The notes under the pieces are model-generated. The model made no database searches and was not told where the DNA came from. It saw nothing but the letters and a program-made list of their open reading frames with translations. Positions 54,850-64,000 of a DNA stretch of 64,000 nt are shown one piece after another. Position 1 is the first letter of the stretch. Each line of letters opens with the position of its first letter. Made by a program: the position numbers and the translations under genes. The stretch lies in NCBI RefSeq assembly GCF_964204645.1, contig NC_134030.1, positions 17,551,110 to 17,615,109 on the forward strand, written 5' to 3'. This DNA comes from Tubulanus polymorphus (lineage: Eukaryota > Nemertea > Palaeonemertea > Tubulaniformes > Tubulanidae).

Positions 54850-55370
54850 CTGTAAAAATGAATTCAGTTTGAGATTTTTTAGAATTTCTATGGCGGCTGA
54901 TTTTGCCTCAAAATCATAGAATCAGAAATTGTCATGAGCTAAAATTTTACAATTGACAGCAGTTACAAAATATGCCTATGTACCAAAGAAATACTGAGTT
55001 ATTCTGCTATTCAACGTCCCCTAGTGGCCTTAAACAAAAAACATACTAGAATTTTTCAATTGATTTAAGAAATTACGTTAAAATTGAATGATGAAAAAAA
55101 ACCTGTCTGATCACATCACAACACATCGCAACAGAAAATACCAAGCAATTAGGAAGCTACAGGTCTCGGAATTTAGACCAAAAATAGGTACAAAAAGGTC
55201 TCAGGACGGCCATCGTGAGTCCGATCGACCCAATTTTAACTTTTTCTTATGCTGATGTGCGCTGTGAAGATATATACTTATAAAAGATAAAGGATATTGA
55301 TTAAAGCCATTCCAATATTTGATGAATTTTCATTATAAGTAATTTGTTTATAATTAAGATTGAAATTATG

Positions 55371-55760
55371 TTATTTTCGATTTTCAATTCTCATGTTAAT
55401 CAAATCATTGTAACCTTTAGAAAGTATCAAATCATCATTTCTTTCTTTAAAGGGAGTTTCAAGAATATTCATTATTTTTTCATCAATTACCTTCGTAATC
55501 CTAAACTGTATTGAATATTTTAGGATTTTTGGTGCCATTATGGAAAGTATCTATTAGTTCAGTAATTAAATATGTTTCATTTAATAGTATTTGATTAATT
55601 ACAGTAATATTATCTATTTTATTTTGTCTTCCATTAACTAAATTTGTTGCTGAGATATATTTTTTAATGTTTAAAAGTGAAAATAATTCATTGGTTTCTT
55701 TTATTTCAATTTTATATTCAGTTTCTTATTCTTCTTTCTTCATCTATAACAAAACTTTTA
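55371..55760 (-). pseudogene. AT-rich protein-coding fragment, unknown, frameshifted
   Basis: About 115 codons in two or three overlapping frames. Recognisable blocks read ETNELFSLLNIKKYISATNL, then NQILLNETYLITELIDTFHNGT, then after a shift near 55510 KVIDEKIMNILETPFKERND to a stop at 55371. Codon use (AT-rich, many Asn/Ile/Lys) resembles the polymerase element at 59-64 kb and not the host genes. It could be a structural or accessory gene of the same kind of element. No family recognised. Confidence 0.5.
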
Positions 55761-56111
55761 TTAAAAAAAATTTTTTAGATATTTTATATTTAAAGATATA
55801 ACTTATACAAATGTAAACATTCTATGTTATAAATCTATATTATTTTACTAACACTTTACTCACACTTATTCATATAAAAAAATTTGAGTAATTCACTGTT
55901 TTTTTTAGTGAAGGAATATAATTTTATAGTAAAAACATAGTAAATCTAAATTATTTTGCTAGCACTTTACTCACTCTTATCTATATATGAGGTCTTTAAG
56001 GTATTTAGGAGCCGCACCATGGATACACTTGAATACTTGTATTATGTTTTTAGTTAATAAATTTAACAACTAAAAACATAATATATCTATACCATATATG
56101 AAATTATTAGA

Positions 56112-56287
56112 GTAATAGGGTTTTAGTTGTTTCATATCAGAGGTTGAAAGTTCGACGAAAGGTTCGGGATTTAAAAAATATGAGAATATAACTAATTGAT
56201 AATTAGTAATATTTTCATATTTTTAAAATTTTCGACCTTTCGTCGACCTTTCGACCTCTGATATGAAACAACTAAAACCCTATTACT
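56112..56287. repeat. Hairpin-type inverted repeat (176 bp)
   Basis: Arms start agtaatagggttttagttg and end caactaaaaccctattact, pairing over about 80 bp with some internal mismatch and a gap (ttcgacgaaaggttcg against cgacctttcgtcgacctttcg). The centre is AT-rich. A foldback MITE is the simplest reading. Confidence 0.85.
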
Positions 56288-56828
56288 AATAAAGCATAAA
56301 ACTCGAAGAAAGTTTATGGGCAAAATGTTTGGAAAAAGGCAAGATGCATGTAATTAGAATGGAACAGAGGCAAATTTGAAAGGCGTGCAATAATGTGGCG
56401 CTAATTAATTTTCGCGACTGAAAAATGAACAGTCGAGCAATTCATGCCTGAAATGTGGCTACAGAAACTGATCGTATGTTTACTAGATTTTGAGTAGGTG
56501 TCAGTCAAAAGTTCTCTAAATAGCATAAATATGTGTGAACTGGCTGCCTGTCAGCCATCTTGATTGTGAACAGGGACAATCCGAAATAACTGGATTCCAG
56601 GCGGTTGGACGGACAGACGAAAAGTGAACGTAATAGCCAGCTGGGCAAAAAAAACAATCATACGCCACCTGGTGGATAGAATGTCTTGAAATAATTTTCC
56701 ATCATTTTAGTTAAAGATTTGGAAATGGTTATTTTGCTAATGTGGCATTATTTGAGTAAACGCTATTTTGCCAATGGCTATTTATAATAAGATATCGTAA
56801 TAAAATATAACGATAACATCATTATATT

Positions 56829-56930
56829 GGTTTTAGGGTCAGGGTTTCGATAGGGTTGGGGTCTAGAGGGTTAGGGTGAGGTTTAGGGTCCGTTTTTACC
56901 CCTAGGGATAGGGTTAGGGTAAGGAAGGTG
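56829..56930. repeat. Degenerate telomere-like tract
   Basis: Mixed words ttagggt, tagggttg, gagggttagggtgagg and gatagggttagggtaagg. Diverged from (TTAGGG)n. Confidence 0.6.
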
Positions 56931-56966
56931 AGTCTATATCCAGTGAAAAATTACGGGTGGTTTTGA

Positions 56967-57045
56967 GTGAGCCCGGTGGTCTACTGGAAAGACGTTAGAC
57001 TAGCAATCTGCTGGCCCGGATTCGAATCCCGCTCTATGTTGCTAT
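56967..57045 (+). repeat. tRNA-like SINE head or tRNA pseudogene
   Basis: gcccggtggtctactggaaagacgttagactagcaatc followed by ggattcgaatcccgc. A-box and B-box spacing and the extra-arm-like stretch are tRNA-like, but the acceptor ends do not pair well, so a SINE is more likely than a working tRNA. Confidence 0.5.
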
Positions 57046-57368
57046 TATCTTTAACTCTGTTCTCCACACTTTCCTTGAATTTTCTAAATCACGCACCTCT
57101 GTGCGCATGCGCGGCATCAATGAGCCAATCAGAACGCGCCATTGGCAAAATAGCGTTAACAGGAATAATGTCGCATTGGCAAACTATCCACTAAATATAT
57201 TAAAGTACATTAAAATAAACTTGCCAATGCAAAATAGAGCAATGTTTCAAATTCGCCTATGTTCCATCCTAATTACATACATCTTTAGAGACATGGTCAA
57301 AGACTTCGGACCAGTCTTATGATTTAGGATTCAAGACTCAAGCACGACGAGTTAAAATCTATAATTAC

Positions 57369-57506
57369 CGAGATTCTCAGCAGGTCTGTCGATAGTTTGT
57401 TTATCTCCAAGGTAAACAACATTCATCGTATTATTGTCACCGATTTGAACCATTTTCGATTTATCTACATTTATTCCTGTATAACTCTGTGCCATAGTAC
57501 CACAAA
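57369..57506 (-). CDS. RHIM-type amyloid-motif exon upstream of the NACHT-LRR exon
   Basis: Bounded by acceptor ttttcag (57507-57509) and donor CTCG|gtaatt. With Met at 57495 it encodes 42 residues, among them VQIGDNNTMNV at residues 16-26. This fits the RHIM core (I/V)Q(I/V/L)G-x-x-N-x-(M/L) of RIPK1, RIPK3, ZBP1 and TRIF. The donor leaves one base and the next exon starts AT GTT ACT, so joining is exact and in frame into QKSLKETYKRMID of the NACHT exon. The intron is about 2.5 kb; a further exon within it cannot be excluded. The arrangement predicts a receptor that seeds RHIM fibrils on activation. Confidence 0.75.
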
Positions 57507-59236
57507 CTGAAAAACAGGTTTAGAATTCAGTCATTTCATCTCAACAAGTGCAGCACATTTTTCCTGACCTAATTGTTTTGTTCAGTATTTACACAATCAG
57601 CCTCTACTCATATTCAGACTGAAGTTTTCTTTGTTTCCGCTACTGATAAAGGATAATGGAATGTAGGAAAAAAATGGCCAGGAAAAAAAGGCCAAGGAAA
57701 ATTAATGAGAACTACTGACAATGTTAATTAAGCTTTCAATTTAATCTCCATCACAAGTTCGCATTTTGAACGTTAGAATAATTTACTAATGTTCATCCGC
57801 GACTGAGATGGCCTCGATCTCCCGAGAGATTTCCGACGACGTTACAAAACACAGTTGAAATTGTTTATTAGGTTTTTATCGTGTGAAAAATGCATTCAGA
57901 TAACGCGCCGGGGTCATCGACTGAGATATCAAATCACACGCCACAACAGGTCGCCATCCGCAAATGACTTACTTTCATTAGATGTTGCAACAACAAGACA
58001 TTAATTTATCTTCTAAAAATGCCTGAATACTGTCTTAATTTGCTGGATTAGTTTAAAGCCGGGCGTAGGTAGGCCTTGCGACGCGACGCGATCGTCGCGG
58101 GCGGTCGCAGTGAGTAGCGTCGCAGTGAGTCGCAAGCCGTCGCAAGGCCGACCTACGCCCGGCTTTAAAGAGGCGCACACTCGACAATCTGACATCGAAA
58201 TGTAACCTGCATCGGTTTCTTTCAAGGATTTTATGTTGAGAAGCGAACAAGTGTAACATGTAAAACTTTCATTGATTAGACTAATGACATTTTAATACCT
58301 GCGCTACACTTTATCTAGACTTTCTGACGAATTCACATGATGATGAATGTTTAATATAATTAGTGATAATAGGTTTTGAAGATAAAATGATAAGAATTTA
58401 GTATATTAGAGCAGTTCAAAAGTCGAAATTTAGACACATCAGAAACAGCAATAAAGAAGCAGAAACACAGAAATCTTCTTGTGGTTAGTTTGTCGTATAG
58501 CCATTTTACGTAGAAAAAAAAACTGTGTCAGCAAAAGACAGACTTATGTTAGATATTGCAACGAGAAGACTTGTATCTTCTAAAAATGCCTGAATACTTT
58601 CTTAATTTGCTGGACCAGCGACCAGCAATCGGGAGCTCATCTATAGACCAGTGGAATATCGCGAATTCGCGCTCGCGCATACATGGAACTAGCCAGCGAT
58701 TTTTCCTTCGAGCTTTTTGAGCATTGAAATGAAACTGTTTTCCTCCCACAACCAAACCGAGGAAATTGTGAAGACAAAAAAGAATTCAAACGATATTTTC
58801 TCTAAAACGAGAACATATCACGTGGCACTTTGGATGCGTATTCTAAAATCGTACACATCGATGTAAGGGTAGGACTATTAGGTTTTAGGAGAGAAAGTCT
58901 TATGTCTGAACTCAACTAACGCATGCTTAAAGATCGCGCTCATTTATCAAAAAATAATTTTCCATCGCTTGACGTAGCGGGGAATATTGCAACGTTTCTG
59001 CTACAATCGCCTATAGTCGACAGTACTGTAACGCGCTATTCTCCTATATGATATTTGCCCTGTTTTGCACCTAAATCTACTCTACTGCCTTTATGTATTG
59101 TTAAATCTTTGAAGTCTAGATTAATGTTCCCCTCGTTGTCTACTTTCGATGAGTAATTGGAAAAGTGGGCTTTCAGATCAGAGGGCGAGAGGGCAAGACA
59201 CCACTCATCACCACAAGTAATTTTTTTCCCTAATAA
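57507..59236. other. Upstream of the NLR gene; duplicated 60-bp block, no gene recognised
   Basis: 57988-58050 and 58555-58617 share cttctaaaaatgcctgaatact-tcttaatttgctgga. In the first copy a foldback MITE follows at once; in the second it is absent (ccagcgacc), so the MITE probably inserted after duplication. A minus-strand frame at 59036-59359 (with DLTIHKGSRVDLGAKQ) is unassigned. Confidence 0.55.
58052..58169. repeat. GC-rich palindromic MITE (118 bp)
   Basis: tttaaagccgggcgtaggt(a)ggccttgcgacg on the left, cgtcgcaaggccgacctacgcccggctttaaa on the right, a nearly perfect inverse pair. The core is filled with gcgac/gtcgc words. It sits at the end of a 60-bp sequence duplicated at 58555-58617. 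Confidence 0.88.
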
Positions 59237-62200
59237 ACGGGGGAGAATGAATACCAGCCAGAAAACAATAATGTTAATAAAAATCAATATTATTGCACAT
59301 ATTGTAAAAAATACGTCGATACATCTCATAAAACACGACATGAAAAAACTGCAAATCATATAAAAAATGTAATAGATTTTGAAACTCCAGAAAATTCCAA
59401 TGAAAGAAAAGAAAGATTAGAAAATATGAATGTGGATGAAATAAAATGTGAAGTTTGTAATGAATTTATAGTAAAAAGGAATTATAATAGACATCTCGAA
59501 TCACAAAAACACAAACAAAATTTAAGTAATAATGTTTTAGGAAAAGATTATTTCGATGATTAACCTCAAAAAGTAATAAAACCAACTTCAAAAACTAAAT
59601 CCATTTCAAATAAACCTTACATGGAAAATGTTAGAAATTATATTGATTCACTAGAAATAAAAGATACAATTGAAATTTTAGAAACATTACATAGTAAAAT
59701 TGGTCCTGCAGCTATTATATTTAGATTTTTTAAAGGTACAACAATAGAAGATTATAGTAAATTTAATGAAATAATAGAAAAAATTACTAGATCTTATAAC
59801 AGATGTTGAATATCCAAAAATTAGTATCTCTGGGAAAGTAAGTTTTATAAAGTCAGAAGAAAAGATTGATTATAATATTCAAACACACTCTGAAGAAATA
59901 ATTTCAAAAACACAAATAAAAGAAAAGTTAGAAAAAATATTTAATGAATTTAAACGTCATATTGAAGAAAGATATTTTGAGGGTTCTGGCTGAACATTGA
60001 ATGAAATTATATATTTAGATTTAAATGTTTATAATACAAAAAGAAATAAAACATCAAAAAGTAATAAAATGTTTAAAAATGATTCAAACTTTACAACAGA
60101 AAAGGATATTAAAGCATTATCTTATATTAAATTACCATTTACAACAAAAGCAGTAATAAATATTCAAAATGAAGATAATAAATGTTTTCTATGGTCAATT
60201 ATTAGTTGCTTACATCCAACACAGGAAAATGTTTGTAGAATAACAGATTATCGGAAATATGAAACATTATATAAAATTGATCAATATCCAGTAACTATAA
60301 AAATGATTTCTAAAATAGAAAAAGTTAATAATTTGAAAATAAATGTATTCGAATTAATGCAATTACCAAAGACAAAAGGTGAAAATATTAAAGATTATAC
60401 ATTGGAAGCTTTATATTTAACAGAATATTATGATGATGAAAATGCTATAGATTTGTTATATTACAAAGATGAAAATGAACATTATATGTGGTTAAAACAA
60501 ATTGATTTATTCTTTAGAACAGAAAGTGATCATCATCATACAATTTATCCATATAGAAAATGTTTATCTAAATTTATGACTGAGATTACATTATTAAAAC
60601 ATAAAGAATTATGTGATAATAAAGATTTTTGTAAATTAATAATGCCAACAGAAAAAGATTATAAATTGAAATTTACTAATCACAAATTTAAGAATATTGT
60701 TCCATTTGTAATTTATGGGGATTTTGAATCGTTGAATAAAGAATAAACTGATCAAGATAGAAAAGAAATATATAACAAAAAGCAATTATTAAAATCAATG
60801 GATAAAGGAAATGAATTAAATGAAGACACAATACAAGACCCACCAATCATAAATACAATTAAAAAAGTTCATCAAAGAGCTGCTGCTTATGGAATTTATA
60901 TAAAATCAAAATATCCTGAATTATATGAAAGTCAATATATTTCTTTTAGAGGTGAAGATGTAGTTACTGATTTTTGTAACAAAATGATTGAATTAGGAAG
61001 TGATTTTGCAAAATTAACAAAAAAACAAAAATAAAAGAATAGTTATGACAAAAGAAGATGAAATTGATTTTAATTATGCAACTCATTGATGTTATTGTGA
61101 AAAACGTTTTTATTCATTTGATAAAAAAGTTAGAGATCATGCTCATTTAAATTCAAAATATCGTGGAGCTGCTCATGAAGATTGCAATTTACAAGCTAAG
61201 AAAGTTAATTTCGTACCAATTTTATTTCATAATTTATCAGGCTATGATACCCATCTATTTATAAAACAATTATCGGGAAAATTGGGCGCAATTAATCAAG
61301 AAATAGAAGAATATAATGCTATGAATGGTGTAAAGGTAAGAAAATATGATTTTAAACTATTAGCTAAAACATCCGAAAATTATATTTCATTTCAATTTGG
61401 TTGCATTAGATTTTTAGATTCTTATAGATTTCTAGCAAGTTCATTAGATAATTTATCAAAAAGTTTAGTTGATAATGATTTTGTTATAACTCGATATTAT
61501 TATCCAAATGACCAAGATTTTAAATTATTGAGATACAAAGGTGCAATTCCTTATTCATTTTATAAAACACACAATGATTTTAATGTAACAGAATTATTAA
61601 AAGATCAATTTTATGATCAATTAAAAGAGGAGTATGTGAAAGACGAAGTGTTTAATAGAACATTAAATATTTGGAACCATTTTAAGATGAAAAATCATGG
61701 TGAATTAGTTGATTTATATTTAAAATCAGATGTTATGATATTGGCTGACATACTTGAAAAATTTAGAGAAGTTAATTTGAATCATTTTAATGTTGATCCT
61801 TGTTATTGCTACTCTAGTCCTGGTTTTACCTGGCAATGTGGTTTAAAATATACAAATGTAGAATTAGATTTATTAAAAGAACCAGATATGGTTTTATTAT
61901 TTGAAAAATCAATTAGAGGTGGAATTAGTGGTGTTATGGGAGATAGGTATTTTAAAGCAAATGATGAATATAAATTATTATATATTGACGCCAATAATTT
62001 ATATGGTTGGGCAATGATGCAACCTCAACCATATAAAAATTTTATATTAACAGAAGTTGAAAATGATGATAAAACTAATTGGGAAAGCGCAATTATGTGT
62101 TTAGAAGATGAAGCAGCAATTGGTTATTTCTTTGTAGTTGATTTAGAATATCCTGAAAATATAAAGTTTAAAACAAGAAACGTACCTTATTGCCCAGAAC

Positions 62201-64000
62201 ATTTAACCGTAGATGATAGTTATTTAAGTGAATACCAGAAGAAAAATAAAACCGAAAGATCATGTTTTTACAGAAAAATTAATACTTACTCAAAATAATA
62301 AATACAATTATATTGTTCATTATAGAATGTTAAAATTTTATCTAAAACAAGGAATGAAATTAAAGAAAGTACATAGATATATTGAATTTAATCAATCGAA
62401 GTGGTTAGAAAAATATATAGATTTCAATACTCAACAGAGAACCATATCAAAAACAGATTTTGAAAAAGATTTCTTCAAATTAATGAATAATAGTTTTTAT
62501 GGTAAGACATGTGAAAATATTAGAAATAGAAATGATATTGAATTAGTAAATAATTCTGAAAGATTAAGACATTTACAATCAAGTCCTAGACATTTAGGAA
62601 ATAAAAGATTTGAAGATTATTTAACAGCAGTTAAATTAAAAAGAACGTCAATGAAATTTAATAAACCTATATTCATTGGTTCAACTGTTTTAGAAGTATC
62701 AAAATTATTAATGTATGATTTTTATTATAATGTTTTACAACCACTTTTTGGGGAAAAGCATATTGAAATATTATGTTTTGATTCTGTAACAGCTGACACC
62801 CCAATATTGTTAAAATGTAATGATAAAATATTGATAAGAAGAATTTCATAAATAATTCAAAAACAAAATGAATGTTATATTTCATATGGTGAAAAAGAAT
62901 TAATACAAATAAATGGATTAATGGATGGTTGGACAAGAAATGGATGGAAAAAATTAAAGAATATTATTAGACATAAAACAAATAAGAAAATCTATAGAGT
63001 TAGAACTAAATTAGGGTTTGTAGATGTTACAGAAAATCATAGTTTAATTAAACGAAATGGCGAAGAAATAAAACCAACTGATATAAAAATTGGAGATGAA
63101 TTATAACATAAAAGATTTTTCCAACGAATGAATCATATGTCATTTGATGAAATAATTGACAATATTTATAACATAGAACCCGAAACTTTTGAAGAAAAAG
63201 AATATTTTATCAAAGGATTTTTCATGGGAGATGGTTCAGCAGGTGTGTATAATTATGTTTGGGGTAATAAATATTGCTGGTATTTATGCAATCAAGACTT
63301 AAAATTATTAGAAAGAATTAAGAAATTCTGTGAAGAAGTTTATTCACATAAAACATTCAAAATCATAGATGTTATGAAATCATCAGCAGTTTATAGAATA
63401 CTTGTAAATAATCCTAAAGATTTTGCTATAAAATATAATTATGAATTCATGCAATAGTGAAAAGTAATACTTCAACAAAAGAAAAGATAGTACCAGATTA
63501 TGTATTAAATGCAAAAAATAATTTAAGAAAGTGGTTCTTCATTGGATTCTATGCCGCAGATGGCACTAAAAAATTTACAAAGGATAAAAAGATAACATTT
63601 GCACAGAAAGGAAAAGTTGCTATATCAGGATTAAATATATTAAGCAGTTCATTAGGATTTAATATGAATATAGAATTAAATAAATCTAAACCAAATTGTT
63701 TTAATTTAAGGCATGTAGAAAAAGAATTAACAGAAGAAGTTAAAGATTTATTTGAAATATATAACCCATCAGATTATGTTTATGATTTATCAACTGAAGA
63801 TGGAACATTCAATTCTGGGTTCCCATTAATCCAAAAAAATACTGACAGTTACATACTAAAAATCAAGACAAATGACATAAAAAAGACTAAAAAACATTAA
63901 AACATCATTTTGATTATCCCAAAGATCATGCACTATTTAGCAATGATAATAAAAAGATTCCTGGTAAATTTAAAGATGAATTAGGGGGTGATGAAATGAT
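59237..64000 (+). pseudogene. Protein-primed family-B DNA polymerase of a Polinton/adintovirus-like element, decayed, 3' end beyond window
   Basis: Strongly AT-rich, unlike its surroundings. In order: two zinc-finger-like CxxC...HxxxH blocks (about 59294-59510); an N-terminal domain with KCFLWSIISCLHP (60180-60218); YGDFES (about 60714, exonuclease Asp-Glu); a cysteine/histidine block with KVRDHAHLN and YRGAAHEDCN; LLYIDANNLYGW (about 61977-62010, polymerase motif A); LMNNSFYGKTCEN (about 62481, motif B); and CFD (62774-62782) before the motif C aspartates. These define DNA_pol_B_2, the protein-primed polymerases of Polintons, adintoviruses and linear plasmids. Breaks: TAA at 59561, 60744, 62849 and 63104, TGA at 59991 and 61087, and frameshifts near 59790, 61030, 62240, 63455 and 63895. 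An intein splits motif C. No ATG is found for the N-terminus. No capsid, integrase or terminal repeat is inside the window, so the exact element type is open. Confidence 0.85.
62783..63840 (+). pseudogene. Intein with LAGLIDADG-type homing endonuclease inside the polymerase
   Basis: A self-splicing protein insert of about 352 codons. The N-terminal block starts with Ser1 in SVTADTPILLK right after the polymerase CFD. Block B is the GFVDVTENHSLI stretch near 63014-63049. Two LAGLIDADG-like helices follow, YFIKGFFMGDGS (about 63203-63238) and WFFIGFYAADGT (about 63532-63567). The C-terminal blocks read YVYDLSTEDGTFNSG and end LIQKN, followed by Thr of the polymerase TDSY. The insertion point between D and TDS is the pol-c site known from archaeal and giant-virus polymerases. 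Penultimate Lys replaces the usual His. TAA codons at 62849 and 63104 and a frameshift at 63455 disrupt it, so this copy cannot splice as written. Confidence 0.88.

Larger units (their letters stand above)
54850..57368. other. Intron of the NLR gene with AT-rich insertions
   Basis: Holds the AT-rich coding fragment (55371-55760), a long hairpin (56112-56287), degenerate telomere-like words (56829-56930) and a SINE (56967-57045). An AT-rich imperfect duplicate with tttac-taacactttactcac at 55820-55875 and 55930-55985 follows the coding fragment. Confidence 0.6.

Noticed and set aside
56967-57045. Functional tRNA gene.
   Set aside because: A and B boxes are present but the acceptor stem does not close and no terminator-like T run follows.
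59036-59359. Minus-strand 107-codon gene with a hydrophobic N-terminus.
   Set aside because: Overlaps the start of the polymerase element; the hydrophobic part is the reverse of its AT-rich coding sequence. The remaining part is unmatched, so it is not called as a gene.
59991-61089. TGA codons in the polymerase frame could mean TGA=Trp, as in mitochondria or some plasmids.
   Set aside because: One TGA sits where Trp would fit, but another is where the family has a zinc-binding Cys, and four TAA codons and several frameshifts also occur. Decay explains all of them.

Overview
The window looks like nuclear DNA of a marine invertebrate animal, most likely a lophotrochozoan, though no single marker fixes the phylum. 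Genes are split by GT-AG introns. Three host genes have recognisable animal proteins (asparagine synthetase, a monoamine-oxidase tail, a ZMYND8-type MYND protein), and there is a NACHT-LRR receptor. BEL/Pao, Ty3/gypsy, Penelope-like, LINE, P-type, PIF1-helicase and Polinton/virus-type elements, MITEs, SINEs and many minisatellites fill the rest. 

Layout. 1-485 is the tail of a BEL/Pao polyprotein. 1285-5813 (-) is an asparagine synthetase gene whose third intron contains a 22-bp minisatellite that also appears to supply the 5' splice site; one exon carries a deletion with a frameshift. 6.5-7.4 kb is a Penelope-like 3' part (GIY-YIG domain plus a hammerhead ribozyme). 8.0-8.55 kb is a minisatellite, followed by a frameshifted PIF1-helicase/SAP/PHD protein (+) to 11.78 kb. 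It converges on an eight-exon P-type (THAP9-like) transposase gene (-, 12.5-17.4 kb) with MITEs in its introns. Inverted Penelope-derived arms lie at 7.1-7.4 and 19.3-19.6 kb on either side. 19.5-20.5 kb is a rearranged Penelope fragment and 22.4-27.3 kb a broken gypsy element. 28.55-29.08 kb holds the last exons of a monoamine oxidase-like gene. 30.0-37.3 kb holds exons of a ZMYND8-like gene with a long poly-alanine run encoded by GCA repeats. 35-37.8 kb is satellite rich. 

38.16-42.35 kb holds the most striking host locus: a (+) gene made of at least 17 very short exons, 16 of them exact multiples of three bases, all joined by phase-1 introns, with two possible terminal exons. I do not recognise the protein. 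43.6-44.0 kb is another minisatellite. 46.5-51.9 kb is a nearly complete non-LTR retrotransposon (-) flanked by 42-bp direct repeats. 52.0-57.5 kb (-) is a NACHT-LRR receptor whose upstream exon encodes a RHIM-type amyloid motif, which suggests a receptor signalling through a RHIM. 

59.2-64.0 kb is strongly AT-rich and carries a decayed family-B DNA polymerase of the protein-primed (Polinton/adintovirus-like) type. It is interrupted at the YxDTDS catalytic motif by a LAGLIDADG intein, and the window ends inside it. A second AT-rich coding fragment of unknown function is at 55.4-55.8 kb. Several genes carry single lesions (frameshift or stop), so either this haplotype is decaying in many places or the consensus contains residual errors; this limits any statement on functionality.
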